Positions 40,518-49,844 of a DNA stretch of 64,000 nucleotides are shown piece by piece. Numbering within the stretch: position 1 is the stretch's first letter; every line of letters begins with the position of its first letter. This stretch comes from Treponema sp. (lineage in GTDB: Bacteria > Spirochaetota > Spirochaetia > Treponematales > Treponemataceae). The position numbers and the translations under genes are program-made. The notes under the pieces were generated by a model. That model searched no databases, was not told the DNA's origin, and worked only from the letters and a program-made list of their open reading frames with translations. The stretch lies in contig JAGBGX010000006.1 in the NCBI GenBank assembly GCA_017935745.1, positions 206,364 through 270,363 of the forward strand, written 5' to 3'.

Positions 40518-41759
40518 CTATTTTTCGTCAGGAACAATGATGCAGTCAAGCGCAATGTTTTTCTCATTCACGGCTGACAGCGCCTTTTCCTTTGTTATTT
40601 TTTTCGGGCCTTTCGGCTTTTCATGCGGCTCAGCATCGCCGATGAGGATGATTTTTTTCCAGGCATCCTTCCGCCAGTCATAAAACTGCGCCGCGGCAAA
40701 CACTGCTTCATAGACAGCCTCGGGAACATCTCCGCCTTCGTTTCCGCGGATAACCGCCGTGTTCAAGTCCTTAGAGAACTGTTCTATGCTTTCTGTAAGC
40801 TTGAAATATTTTACCGGCAGCCCTTTGTAATTATAGGAATCATTGTAGTCACGGTAAAAAAGAAGCCCGACCCGCAGATCTTCAAATTCCTTCACCTGCT
40901 CAATCAGCTTCGGAATCCATTCGCTGCGCAGAATTTCCATGTCATTTTTCATGCTTCCGGTTGTATCAACTGCAAACACAATGTCCGCCTTTTTTTTCGG
41001 CGTGATGCTGTCCACCAGGCTGACAAGATCCTGGGCAAGGCGGCCCGGACTTGAATAGACTGACGTTCCGTTTCCTTCGTCCGCAAGCTCGCCGAATTTT
41101 TCCGCGGCAGCAGCATTATAGCTGTCTGTAAGAACAAACGGCTGTTCCTCTTCCGGCTCTTTTTCTGCCGCGCCGATATCAAACATAAACGGATTGTCCA
41201 TATAGCGGCCTTCATAGCTGCCATACGGTTTTTCAAACGTCCTGATATTTACAAAAACGCCCTTTCCGATTTCCACTGAGCCGTTCCGCGTCCAGGGGTA
41301 GCCGTAATGCAGCACATTCGGAATAAAGATATGAAAGCACTCCCCCAGCACAGGATGGCTTTTCACTGTTGAAGAAATCAGGCTGTACTTGGCATAGTCT
41401 GAGTGAAGCACTTTTCCGTCAAGATAGCGGATTTCATCTCCGTTCGTTTCATTCCACTCGGCGGCACGGTATGCATAGCTGTCTGATTTTCCCGCAGTCG
41501 TCTCCACAAGCATCACGCTGTTCACCGCAGGCTTTTTTCTGATGTACAGGTCAACGCCGCTTCGGCTGCCAGACGGAGAAAGCCGCTCGGAAACTGCAAT
41601 GTCAGAAGAAAGAATCTGCATTTCAGGCGTTGAAACAATTCTTTTTTGCTGCGCAAAGGCAGAGCATGAAAAAAACGCCGCCAGAATCAGCATACTCCAG
41701 CGCAAGTGCCGGGACGCAAAACCCGCCGCACGAATAAAAAAGAAAGCGCATCTGTTCAT
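40518..41759 (-). CDS. Exported von Willebrand factor A domain protein
   Basis: A 413-residue exported protein. The signal peptide ends near ILAAFFSCSAFAQQ. The N-terminal 220 residues are unassigned. The VWA domain occupies about 265-413 with the metal-ion-dependent adhesion site VFAVDTTGSMKNDM (DxTxSM form), RGNEGGDVPEAVYEAVFAA and ILIGDAEPHEKP. Such domains bind ligands through Mg2+, often in envelope complexes or adhesion. A Cys in the signal region (FSCSAF) could be a lipobox but is not typical. The start at 41759 is inferred from the signal peptide; the frame extends 30 codons upstream without support. Confidence 0.85.
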   Translation of the reverse strand: MNRCAFFFIRAAGFASRHLRWSMLILAAFFSCSAFAQQKRIVSTPEMQILSSDIAVSERLSPSGSRSGVDLYIRKKPAVNSVMLVETTAGKSDSYAYRAAEWNETNGDEIRYLDGKVLHSDYAKYSLISSTVKSHPVLGECFHIFIPNVLHYGYPWTRNGSVEIGKGVFVNIRTFEKPYGSYEGRYMDNPFMFDIGAAEKEPEEEQPFVLTDSYNAAAAEKFGELADEGNGTSVYSSPGRLAQDLVSLVDSITPKKKADIVFAVDTTGSMKNDMEILRSEWIPKLIEQVKEFEDLRVGLLFYRDYNDSYNYKGLPVKYFKLTESIEQFSKDLNTAVIRGNEGGDVPEAVYEAVFAAAQFYDWRKDAWKKIILIGDAEPHEKPKGPKKITKEKALSAVNEKNIALDCIIVPDEK

Positions 41760-41858
41760 AGTCTGATTATCGGCTTTTTCCGCGCCAAATGTTAGAAGCA
41801 GGACATTTTTTGCGCACAATTCATTCTTGGCACAATTTTTGCTATTCATTTTATGCGG

Positions 41859-41886
41859 TTGAAAAAAAGTTCAGAAATGATATAAT
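41859..41886 (+). promoter_or_regulatory. Promoter upstream of the 41971 gene
   Basis: TTGAAA (41859-41864), 16-bp spacer, TATAAT (41881-41886). It leaves a leader of about 80 bases before the ATG at 41971. Confidence 0.6.
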
Positions 41887-41970
41887 AGAGATTCAGGCTG
41901 AAACTGTTTCAAAATCAGCCTTTGCACGGCGGCACAAGTCTCTGCCGCAGAACGAACAATAAAACACAGG

Positions 41971-43092
41971 ATGGAACTGTTGGACGGAAATAAAAACCAG
42001 GATACCCGCACACAATTCAAGAATTCAGACTTTGTGCAGGTCGATATTTCTGATTTTTTTGACGAAAAGAAACTGAGCGATGATGCAATCAAGACAGGCA
42101 TTGTTGTCTTTACAGACTATCAGCAGAAACTGATTGCACAGCTTCATGAGTCGCTCAAGCTGCATGCGCCCGACTTGATTGTGCGGCTCGAAAAACGGCT
42201 CGCGCACGTGACAGGGCTCGCAGAGTCAATCGCGCACTTCCCGTCTCTTCTGGAGCGGTCAAACACAATGAATTCCACGCGGACGCCGGACTCGCTTGTG
42301 GAAAGCCTCATTTCATATCAGGAAGACGGAGACACGCTGCTTCACTTGCCGTCAAAGTCAATTCTGGGAAAAGGATTTCTTGTTGCAAAAATCCATACCT
42401 TCTACTCCATGTCTAAGCTTGCGCGCAATTACGCCGGAATGTCTGAAAAAGAAGCGCGGGAATATTACGATGAAACAATTTCGCTTATGTTCACGCTCAT
42501 GGCGGAAGATGTGTACATGAACCTGATAAAGGACAAGTCCATTCCCATAGACTTGCGGCGGGAAATTGCAAACTCGCTTATCATTCTCTGGGAACACAGA
42601 AGCGACCAGACGATTTCTGACATTGCGCCGGTGCTTCAGTCCGTATGGTCTGCGCGGCGAAACCTTGCCCCGGCATTCGGCACAATGATGGGAACGAGCG
42701 AGCTGCTGACAGTAACATTTCAGATGGACGATCAGTGGGCAGCCTTTATCAGGGAAAAACTGTCAGAGCCGGAAATCTCGCAGGCGATGGAAGAATTTCT
42801 GTTCGGCATTTCCTATGAGCAGATTCTCCGCCTCAAGAGAATTCTGCGCGACCAGGGAGTAAAGTCAATCGGACGTGACGAAGTCGGAACGTACCTGGGG
42901 AAAAGAGTGAAAACGGACATAAACCTTGACTACCGCGATTTTTACCTTTTGTACACAGTGCGGCGCGACAACGCAAAGGCACGGCAGCGGCTTGATCTTG
43001 ACGGCCCGAAAAGCACGCTGGAAGATTTTTTTATCCGCTTTATAATGGAAAAAAATCACGAAAAGCAGAACAATGATTCGTTTGCAAGGTAA
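41971..43092 (+). CDS. Conserved protein of unknown function
   Basis: A 373-residue soluble, mainly helical protein, not recognised. The N-terminus is acidic (SDFVQVDISDFFDEKKLSD). The body has long amphipathic helices (QLHESLKLHAPDLIVRLEKRL) and a repeated Arg/Asp-rich motif near the end (LKRILRDQGVKSIGRDEVG). No signal peptide, membrane segment or catalytic motif is evident. It is followed after 6 bases by an XRE-cupin regulator, with which it is probably cotranscribed. The size and context suggest a spirochaete-conserved cytoplasmic protein. Confidence 0.7.
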   Translation: MELLDGNKNQDTRTQFKNSDFVQVDISDFFDEKKLSDDAIKTGIVVFTDYQQKLIAQLHESLKLHAPDLIVRLEKRLAHVTGLAESIAHFPSLLERSNTMNSTRTPDSLVESLISYQEDGDTLLHLPSKSILGKGFLVAKIHTFYSMSKLARNYAGMSEKEAREYYDETISLMFTLMAEDVYMNLIKDKSIPIDLRREIANSLIILWEHRSDQTISDIAPVLQSVWSARRNLAPAFGTMMGTSELLTVTFQMDDQWAAFIREKLSEPEISQAMEEFLFGISYEQILRLKRILRDQGVKSIGRDEVGTYLGKRVKTDINLDYRDFYLLYTVRRDNAKARQRLDLDGPKSTLEDFFIRFIMEKNHEKQNNDSFAR

Positions 43093-43098
43093 AGTGAA

Positions 43099-43683
43099 AT
43101 GAGCGGGGACGAGACAAAAAAATATCTGTTCGGTGAAAAGCTGCGGACGGTGCGCGAGCGAAAGCATCTGACGCTCAAGTCAGTCGCGCAAAGGGCGAAC
43201 GTCAGCGAAAGCCTTGTCTCCCAGATTGAGCGGAACAAAGTCTCGCCTGCAATCGACACGCTTCTGGCCATAGCCGATGCGCTTGACATCAGCCTTGAAT
43301 TCCTTTTTGAAGAATACAGCCGGCGCCGTCCTGTTTCCGTGATTCACAGGGAGGAGCGGCGGAAAATCAATGAAGAGGACGTTGTCTATGAGGAGCTTTC
43401 CGATCCTTTTTCCGGCAACGGCGAGCATTCATTTGAAAGCTACACAATACGGATTCCTGCCGGCAGTAGAACTCACCGGGGAAACTACGGCCATCTCGGA
43501 AAGGAAATGGGACTTATTGTCCGGGGAAAGGGAATTCTTCATTACGGAAACAAAGAAATTCCGCTGCAGGAAGGCGACAGCGTGACATTCAACGCGGGAG
43601 CACCTCACACATTGGAAAACACTGGAGCTGAAGAGCTGAGCGCGCTGTGGATAGTTGCTCCGGCGCAGAAATTCAATGCTTAA
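43099..43683 (+). CDS. XRE family transcriptional regulator with cupin domain
   Basis: A 194-residue regulator. The N-terminal helix-turn-helix (about 12-70) reads LRTVRERKHLTLKSVAQRAN VSESLVSQIERN, with SPAIDTLLAIADALDI closing the domain. The C-terminal cupin (about 110-185) shows GSRTHRGNYGHLGKEMGLIV, GKGILHYG and LQEGDSVTFNAGAPHTLEN, a small-molecule or metal sensor barrel. Such proteins commonly regulate amino-acid, polyamine or sugar genes. AAGG lies upstream. The signal and targets are unknown; the adjacent 41971 gene or prs are candidates. Confidence 0.88.
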   Translation: MSGDETKKYLFGEKLRTVRERKHLTLKSVAQRANVSESLVSQIERNKVSPAIDTLLAIADALDISLEFLFEEYSRRRPVSVIHREERRKINEEDVVYEELSDPFSGNGEHSFESYTIRIPAGSRTHRGNYGHLGKEMGLIVRGKGILHYGNKEIPLQEGDSVTFNAGAPHTLENTGAEELSALWIVAPAQKFNA

Positions 43684-43874
43684 AAATACCGCAGCTGATT
43701 TCAACTTCAGCTTGCAAAGCAATCAAACGCACAAGGCAGGATTCAGGCGGAGCGGACGGCAGTGAATTGACCTGCGCGGCATAAAACGGTATCATATAAA
43801 TTCCTGGAAACCGAAAAGTCTTTTGCAGGCTTCTCTATCTGTATAGAAGTTCATTAAAAAAAGGGGTAAGAATA

Positions 43875-45143
43875 ATGCCGTATTCTGAGCCAACAAATCT
43901 CGCTGTAGTAGCATGTCCCGGCGGAGGAGCATTTGCAAGCGAAGTAATCACGCATCTGCGCCACATGTACAAGCACCGTTTTTCACTGAAGAGCGATGTC
44001 ATTTCCAAGCGGTATGCTATGGAAAAGGAAAAAGTCGTTCAGCAGGTGAATTTAAAGAACGACATGGAAACAAGCGACCTGTGCATACGGGGAAACACGG
44101 ACAAATACCGTCAGCCTGCTTTCAAGGTAAACACACGGTTCACGTACTTTGCCAACGGAGAATTCAAGACAGAGATTATGGACTGCATCCGCGGAAAGGA
44201 TGTGTACATTTTTCAGGATGTTGAAAATCATGAAAAGCTTGCCCTGAACGACGGAAAAAATGTGCTGAGCCTGAGCGTAAACGATCATGTTATGAGCCTG
44301 CTTGTTACAATTGACGCCGTGCGCCAGGCAGGAGCTTCCCAGATTACGCTTGTGCTTCCCGCCTATCCGTACAGCCGCCAGCACAAAAAGAAAAGCCGTG
44401 AAGGCCTTACAGCCGCCCTGCTCGGCCACATCTATGAAATGATGGAAGTAAAGCGGATTATCACCCTTGACCTTCACTCCCGGGAAATTATAAATGCATT
44501 CGCGCACACACATTGCGAGAACCTTCATGCATCATATCAGATTATCCGCGAGCTTGCACGGATTGTCGATCTGACAAAGGAAGACCTTGTTGTTGTAAGC
44601 CCGGACACCGGGGCAATCGACAGAAATAAATTCTATGCGACCGGACTGAAAAAACCGCTTGCCATGATTTACAAGGAGCGCGACTATTCGATTGTCACTC
44701 AGGACGCAAAAAACACAAACATAAAGAGCATAAAGCTGCTCGGCGATGTAAAGGGAAAAGTTGCCTTCCTTGCAGATGATATGCTCGGAACAGGCGGAAC
44801 GCTGCTGAAAGCAATGGGATTCCTGCATGAGCAGGGCGCCACAAAAGTCATTGCCGCAATCAGCCTTCCGTTCTTTACAGGCAATGCCATTGAGCAGTTT
44901 GACGAGGCATACAGCAAGGGGCTTTTCTACAGGATAATCGGAACAAACGCAGTGTATCACGACTCCCTTTTAAAGCGCGAATGGTACATCAGCACAAATG
45001 TATCAGGGCTTTTTGCAAACGTCATTACGAGGCTGCATCACAACCAGTCGCTGAGCGATCTGCTTGACAACCGCACAATAATCGACAAGCTGATTAAAAT
45101 GTCAACTCCAGCTCCCGAGTGCGCCGCAAAAAAGGAAGAGTAA
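43875..45143 (+). CDS. prs: Ribose-phosphate diphosphokinase, long form
   Basis: A 422-residue PRPP synthetase supplying PRPP for purines, pyrimidines, NAD, His and Trp. Core motifs are present: YFANGEFKTEI, VLPAYPYSRQHKKK (ATP-binding flexible loop), TLDLHSREI and the PRPP loop VAFLADDMLGTGGTL. It is about 100 residues longer than class I enzymes. The extra length is partly an N-terminal section of about 90 residues (MPYSEPTNLAVVACPGGGAF ... RGNTDKYRQPAFKVNTRF) and partly a C-terminal tail. AAGGGG precedes the ATG. The 43684-43874 gap holds only a leader and promoter-like AT-rich sequence. Confidence 0.92.
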   Translation: MPYSEPTNLAVVACPGGGAFASEVITHLRHMYKHRFSLKSDVISKRYAMEKEKVVQQVNLKNDMETSDLCIRGNTDKYRQPAFKVNTRFTYFANGEFKTEIMDCIRGKDVYIFQDVENHEKLALNDGKNVLSLSVNDHVMSLLVTIDAVRQAGASQITLVLPAYPYSRQHKKKSREGLTAALLGHIYEMMEVKRIITLDLHSREIINAFAHTHCENLHASYQIIRELARIVDLTKEDLVVVSPDTGAIDRNKFYATGLKKPLAMIYKERDYSIVTQDAKNTNIKSIKLLGDVKGKVAFLADDMLGTGGTLLKAMGFLHEQGATKVIAAISLPFFTGNAIEQFDEAYSKGLFYRIIGTNAVYHDSLLKREWYISTNVSGLFANVITRLHHNQSLSDLLDNRTIIDKLIKMSTPAPECAAKKEE

Positions 45144-45150
45144 AACTGGA

Positions 45151-46398
45151 GTGAATGCTGTTCTCTGCGTTGACATCGGAACTTCTTCACTAAAGGCAGC
45201 CTTTATCAGTGAAGCAGGAAAAGAGATTGCGTTCAGCCGCCGTCCGTTCCTGCTGTCCGGCACCGTTCATGCTTCAAAAGAATGGCTTCCTGCCTTGCAG
45301 AATGCTGTTCAGGAGCTGTTCAGCCAGAGCCCGGAATGCGCTCCGAGCGGAATATGCGTCAGCGGAAACGGCCCGACGCTTGTTGCACCTTCAGGAGAAA
45401 CGCTGCTCTGGAATGAAAGCGCAGTTCCTCTCAGCACACCGTCACTGTTTATTCCGCGGATCATTGCATTCAAAAACAAATTCACTGCTGTATGGAACAG
45501 AAGCAGCCGCATATACAGCGGGCCTGAATACTTGCTGTGGCTCCTGACTGGAGCTTCCTGCACAATCCTTCCGTCAGAATCCTACCGGGACGCATACTGG
45601 ACGGAAGATGAGCTTCTGCGCTTCGGGCTTTCACGGGAAGAATGCCAAAAGCTCCCCGGCTTTGCGTTTCCGTCCCAGAGGCTTGCAGGGCTTTCGCATC
45701 AGGCAGCTTCCTTTCTGAGTGCAAGGCAGGCATCTCTTCCTGAAGGGCTTCCTGTCTTTTGCGGCGCGCCGGATTTTATTTCAGCGCTCGTCGGAACGGC
45801 TTCAGTTGAAAAAGGAATTCTGTGCGACAGGGCAGGCTCCAGCGAAGGAATCAACCTGTGCACGGACGTTCCGCTTTTCGGAGAAAAAATACGGACACTG
45901 CCGTCAGTCATTCCCCGCCTTTGGAATGCAAGCGTTTTAATTGAAGAAAGCGGCTCGCGGTTTTCCAGCTTCAAGCAGAAAATCGAACGGGAAACTGGCA
46001 CGCAGACTGACTATTCAGCGCTTGTAGAAAAAATCATCGCAGACAGAGGCGCGGACGCTTCCCTTGAGCAGGGAAAACGCCTCATGACGCAGATTGCACT
46101 GAAGGCTGCGGATTCCATTTCAATCCTAAGGCAGGCCGCAGAAAAAAAAGGGCTTCCGTTTCCTTCTGAAATGCGCATCTCCGGCGGACAGGCAAGAAGC
46201 CCGCTGTGGAACCAGATGAAAGCCGACATCACAGGAATGAGCATTGCTGTTCCTGCCTGCCCGGATGCAGAGCTTTTGGGAGACGCTGCATTTGCATTCA
46301 CTTCGCTCGGACTTTTTCCTGACATCGCATCGGCTGCAAAATCTCTCTTTACAGTAGCGCAGCTGTTTGTTCCGCATCCGAACGGTGAATCATCATGA
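45151..46398 (+). CDS. FGGY family carbohydrate kinase
   Basis: A 415-residue sugar kinase, shorter than the one at 8424. Phosphate-binding loop VLCVDIGTSSLKAAFI at the N-terminus, GNGPTLVAPSG, the nucleotide-binding GSSEGINLCTDV and the late MRISGGQARSPLWNQMKADITG follow the family order, the last being the typical xylulokinase-like signature. Substrate unknown. The start is GTG 45151, 7 bases after prs. It overlaps the next HAD gene in an ATGA, suggesting a kinase/phosphatase pair acting on related sugars. Confidence 0.85.
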   Translation: MNAVLCVDIGTSSLKAAFISEAGKEIAFSRRPFLLSGTVHASKEWLPALQNAVQELFSQSPECAPSGICVSGNGPTLVAPSGETLLWNESAVPLSTPSLFIPRIIAFKNKFTAVWNRSSRIYSGPEYLLWLLTGASCTILPSESYRDAYWTEDELLRFGLSREECQKLPGFAFPSQRLAGLSHQAASFLSARQASLPEGLPVFCGAPDFISALVGTASVEKGILCDRAGSSEGINLCTDVPLFGEKIRTLPSVIPRLWNASVLIEESGSRFSSFKQKIERETGTQTDYSALVEKIIADRGADASLEQGKRLMTQIALKAADSISILRQAAEKKGLPFPSEMRISGGQARSPLWNQMKADITGMSIAVPACPDAELLGDAAFAFTSLGLFPDIASAAKSLFTVAQLFVPHPNGESS

Positions 46399-47039
46399 AG
46401 CTGTACTCCCTGCCAAAAAAAACCGAGGCATTTATTTTTGACATCGACGGAACACTTTACACAAGCCCGGAATATGTCCGCGAGCAGGTTGACACCCAGA
46501 TCCGGCATTTCGCAAAAATCCGCGGCATGACGAATGATGAAGCGCGAACCGCCGTCAATCAGTACCGCAACGCATGGAGCCGCGCGCACGGAGGAAAGCA
46601 GATCAGCCTCGGAAATGCATTCCTGCATTTTGGAATCAGCATAGAAACAAGCATACAGTGGCGCAACGAGCTTCTTGAGCCGGAAAAATTCCTGAAGCCG
46701 GATCCCAGGCTCAAAAATTCGCTTGAGCAGCTGAAGAAAAAATTCATCCTGATTTGCGTCACAAACAATCCTGTTGCCGCTGCCCGCAGAACACTGAAAG
46801 CCGTCGGAATCGAGCAGACAATTCCGCTGATAATCGGCCTTGACACGCTCGGAAAATCAAAGCCTGACAGAGAACTGCTTGAGCTTGCAGCACAGACGGC
46901 CGGAGCTCAGTTCTCACAATGCATTGCTGTCGGAGACAGATTCGACATTGACATTGCGCTGCCGCTGGAGCTTGGAATGGGAGGAATTCTTGTTGACGGA
47001 GCCGAAGATGTCTGCGCAATTCCCGCGCTGTTTTCCTGA
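46395..47039 (+). CDS. HAD superfamily hydrolase
   Basis: A 214-residue phosphatase-like enzyme. Motif I is FIFDIDGTLYT, motif II is the Thr in ICVTNNP, motif III Lys is in LGKSKPDRELLE, and motif IV is VGDRFDIDIALP. A helical cap lies between I and II (about 25-105). Preferred substrates of this class are sugar or nucleotide phosphates. It is translationally coupled to the FGGY kinase and followed 10 bases later by an exported-protein gene. Confidence 0.9.
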   Translation: MKLYSLPKKTEAFIFDIDGTLYTSPEYVREQVDTQIRHFAKIRGMTNDEARTAVNQYRNAWSRAHGGKQISLGNAFLHFGISIETSIQWRNELLEPEKFLKPDPRLKNSLEQLKKKFILICVTNNPVAAARRTLKAVGIEQTIPLIIGLDTLGKSKPDRELLELAAQTAGAQFSQCIAVGDRFDIDIALPLELGMGGILVDGAEDVCAIPALFS

Positions 47040-47049
47040 CGGACGTGCC

Positions 47050-47613
47050 ATGAAAAAGAAGCCGGGAATTCTTTTCTGCCAGTTCATTTTTTTTCTCCTG
47101 ATGATTTCCGCTGCATTTCCGCTGAAATTATCCGGCGGCGAGCCTCAGGAGCCGCTGCACCACAATCCGTGGGAGCTTATAATCTACCGCCCCGAAAATT
47201 CCGGCGGAATGAACAGCATCCGCTGCTGGCTGAAAATCGAAGATGAAAGCGGCACTGACGTGACATACAGCGCGGCCAGGGCAACGTATGAATGGGTTTC
47301 AGTTCCTGACGTTATCAATCACTATGAAAAAACGTACTATCTTTCCGGGGGAATGGCGATGCACCTTCTGATAAAGCCCGGAAAATATGTATTCAGGCTG
47401 TACACGCCGCCTGAGCACCAGTTCGGAGCGCAGGTGCGGAACAAGAAGCAGTGGGAATCAAATGCATTTTTCTATGACACGCAGAATCCTGCCAAAGTCA
47501 TTTTTGTAAGCCCTGTTGCAAATGAAAACGGATTTTATAGCGGAGGATGGCACATCAGCTCCAAGGCTCCCCGCTTCTGGAAATACACAAAGCCAAAGCA
47601 GTCCGGGCAGTGA
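47050..47613 (+). CDS. Exported protein of unknown function
   Basis: A 187-residue protein with an N-terminal signal peptide (MKKKPGILFCQFIFFLLMIS ...) and a mature part rich in aromatic residues and beta strands: WELIIYRPENSGGMN, IRCWLKIEDESG, EHQFGAQVRNKKQW and GWHISSKAPRFWKY. The ATG at 47050 is chosen for the signal peptide; the open frame starts far inside the HAD gene in another frame. No family is recognised. The short distance to the HAD gene suggests the same transcript. Confidence 0.75.
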   Translation: MKKKPGILFCQFIFFLLMISAAFPLKLSGGEPQEPLHHNPWELIIYRPENSGGMNSIRCWLKIEDESGTDVTYSAARATYEWVSVPDVINHYEKTYYLSGGMAMHLLIKPGKYVFRLYTPPEHQFGAQVRNKKQWESNAFFYDTQNPAKVIFVSPVANENGFYSGGWHISSKAPRFWKYTKPKQSGQ

Positions 47614-47749
47614 AAAACTGAGCAAACCTTTGCAGCCGTGCCTTGTTTCAGGAAAGATATCTGCTCAGGAATTTTTCCTAAAATAAATAAAAAGGACTTG
47701 CTTTTTTCTTTAAACAAACTATATACTCATCTTCCGATGAGGTCAAACG

Positions 47750-49144
47750 ATGACAAGGCATCTTACCGAAGGAAAGCCGTTTGCGCTTATCCTGCAGTTT
47801 TCAATTCCTGTTCTGCTCGGCTATCTGTTCCAGCAGTTTTACAATGTAACGGACACTGTTATTGTCGGAAAGCTGCTTGGATTCAGATCTCTTGCCGCTG
47901 TAGGTTCCACGGGAGCCGTCAACTTTCTCATTATCGGATTTGCAGCCGGACTGTGCACAGGATTCACGATTCCAGTTTCACAGCGGTTCGGCGCGCAGGA
48001 CTACACTTCTATGCGCAGATATGTGTGCAATGCCGCTTATCTGAGCGTATGTTTTTCCCTGCTCATGGCGCTTCTCACCGTCTTTTTCTGCCGGCCGCTT
48101 CTGCGGATTATGAAAACGCCTGACGATATAATCAGCGAGGCGACAGCATACATCAGGATTATCTTTGCAGGAATTCCCACAATTTTCCTTTACAATATGA
48201 CGGCAGGAACAATCCGCGCGCTCGGTGACAGCAAGACTCCCGTCTATTTTCTAGTCGCCTCTTCCGTTCTGAATATCACGCTCGACCTTGTGTTTATCAT
48301 GGTGTGCAAATGGGGCATCCAGGGCGCTGCTTACGCAACAGTTATTTCCCAGGGAATTTCGGGAGCCGCCTGCCTTTTTTATATGGCACGGAAATTTGAA
48401 ATTCTAATCTGCTCGGGCAATGAAAAGCAGTTTTCATGCAGGCACAGCCTTTCGCTTCTGTCTGTAGGAATTCCGATGGGACTTCAGTATTCAATCACGG
48501 CAATCGGAAGCGTCATCATGCAGACCGCCATAAACACGCTCGGTTCAGCGGCAGTTGCCGCAGTGACTGCCTCGTACAGAGTGAGCGGATTCTTCTGCAC
48601 GGTGTTTGATGCGCTCGGAACAACAATGGCTACATACGGCGGCCAGAACACAGGAGCAAGAAAATTTGAACGGCTCGGAGAAGGAATCCGCGACAGCATG
48701 CTCATAGGAACTGTCTACTCTGCGGTTGTCTTTGCCGTGTACTTTTTCTTCGGGCAGCACGTGCTGCGGCTTTTTATCAACGGCCCGGAGCTGAACATAA
48801 TCCATGACGCAAAACTGTTTCTTCTGGAAATATCGTCATGCTATGTGTTTCTTGCCGGAGTCAACATAATCAGGTTTATGATTCAGGGAATGGGATTCAG
48901 CATGTTCGCCATTCTTTCCGGCGTCTTTGAAATGACTGCACGGACGCTCGCCGGAATATGGATCATTCCCCGATTCGGCTTTATATCAGCCGGACTGGCA
49001 GATCCGCTGGCATGGATTTTTGCTGACCTGTTCCTTGTTCCTGCGTTTCTGCTGTGCCGCCGGCATCTGTACAAAAAATACACCGGCACAGAGCATATTC
49101 AGCAGCCAGCACATGCAGCTATCCGCCCTGCTGACAACGCCTGA
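47750..49144 (+). CDS. MATE family efflux transporter
   Basis: A 464-residue membrane protein with twelve hydrophobic segments in two similar halves. The N-terminus ILQFSIPVLLGYLFQQFYNVTDTVIVGKLLG and the repeat ALGTTMATYGGQNTGA are MATE signatures (given here in parts: FQQFYNVTDTVIVGK). These pumps export cationic drugs or metabolites in exchange for Na+ or H+. GAGG precedes the ATG with good spacing. A TTGCTT/TATACT pair at about 18 bp lies upstream. Single gene. Confidence 0.93.
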   Translation: MTRHLTEGKPFALILQFSIPVLLGYLFQQFYNVTDTVIVGKLLGFRSLAAVGSTGAVNFLIIGFAAGLCTGFTIPVSQRFGAQDYTSMRRYVCNAAYLSVCFSLLMALLTVFFCRPLLRIMKTPDDIISEATAYIRIIFAGIPTIFLYNMTAGTIRALGDSKTPVYFLVASSVLNITLDLVFIMVCKWGIQGAAYATVISQGISGAACLFYMARKFEILICSGNEKQFSCRHSLSLLSVGIPMGLQYSITAIGSVIMQTAINTLGSAAVAAVTASYRVSGFFCTVFDALGTTMATYGGQNTGARKFERLGEGIRDSMLIGTVYSAVVFAVYFFFGQHVLRLFINGPELNIIHDAKLFLLEISSCYVFLAGVNIIRFMIQGMGFSMFAILSGVFEMTARTLAGIWIIPRFGFISAGLADPLAWIFADLFLVPAFLLCRRHLYKKYTGTEHIQQPAHAAIRPADNA

Positions 49145-49296
49145 CTTCCGGCCGCAGGAACATCAGCATACACATCACTGAAAAAAAGCATCCTGCGCTG
49201 CCGTCCGCCGCTAAAAACCAGCAGACAAGACAGGCAGCCGCAGGAAAATGAAAAGAATCATCCTTTCTGTATATAAATAACACCCTCTATTCTTAG

Positions 49297-49325
49297 AGCA
49301 TAACATATTTTATATTTACTGTCAA
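49297..49325 (-). promoter_or_regulatory. Orphan promoter in the 49145-49369 gap
   Basis: On the minus strand TTGACA (49325-49320), 17-bp spacer, TATGCT (49302-49297). Transcription would run toward and antisense to the 3' end of the MATE gene. No annotated gene lies in that direction on this strand, so a small RNA or antisense transcript is possible. The rest of the gap shows nothing else. Confidence 0.5.
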
Positions 49326-49369
49326 TCTTTTTTTACATTATTTTTAGCCAGAACGGCAAAATGCGCTCC

Positions 49370-49831
49370 CTACTCTTCCCGTTCAAGCCCCAGAGCATAC
49401 AGATTATAATTGTCAACAGCGCGTGTCTGATAGTAGATGCCGCGGAATGAAAAGACAATAGAAACGGCGCCGGCCAGAGACACAGCGGAACAAGCCAGTG
49501 CCGCATAATCATTTTCAATAAGGCATGCTCCGGCAAGTCCGCCAATGAACGCAATGCTGCCTGCAATTCCGACACCGTTCCAGAACGAAGCCTTTTTTAC
49601 AAGCCGTTCATTTTCGGGAGCAGTGCACAGAACATCATTCAAGTCGCTTCTTTTTATTTTTGTGCCGTCAAGGAATTCAAATTTGTCAAAGTTCAAGAAT
49701 CCTTCCTGATGTACTATCATGCGTGGCACATCAGGAAAAACAACCGGGCTTTCGTCCGCAGAAGATTCCTGCGCATCTACCGCTGTGCAAAAAAGAACAA
49801 GCGCTATAAAAATCATCAGCATTCGTTTCAT
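49370..49831 (-). CDS. Small exported protein, family B
   Basis: A 153-residue protein, function unknown. A signal peptide (MKRMLMIFIALVLFCTAVDA) is followed by IVHQEGFLNFDKFEFLDGTKIKRSDLNDVL, a long hydrophobic region (about 85-130, two membrane-like segments) and the C-terminal motif RAVDNYNLYALGLEREE. The same layout occurs at 49845, 50333 and, in its first part, 51630. GAGGAG precedes the ATG at 49831. Last gene of a minus-strand run starting at 51514. Confidence 0.8.
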   Translation of the reverse strand: MKRMLMIFIALVLFCTAVDAQESSADESPVVFPDVPRMIVHQEGFLNFDKFEFLDGTKIKRSDLNDVLCTAPENERLVKKASFWNGVGIAGSIAFIGGLAGACLIENDYAALACSAVSLAGAVSIVFSFRGIYYQTRAVDNYNLYALGLEREE

Positions 49832-49844
49832 AAAGCATATCTCC

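Noticed and set aside
43684..43874. Riboswitch or attenuator upstream of prs
   Set aside because: Only a weak short hairpin near the start codon and AT-rich sequence are visible; no known aptamer motif is recognisable.
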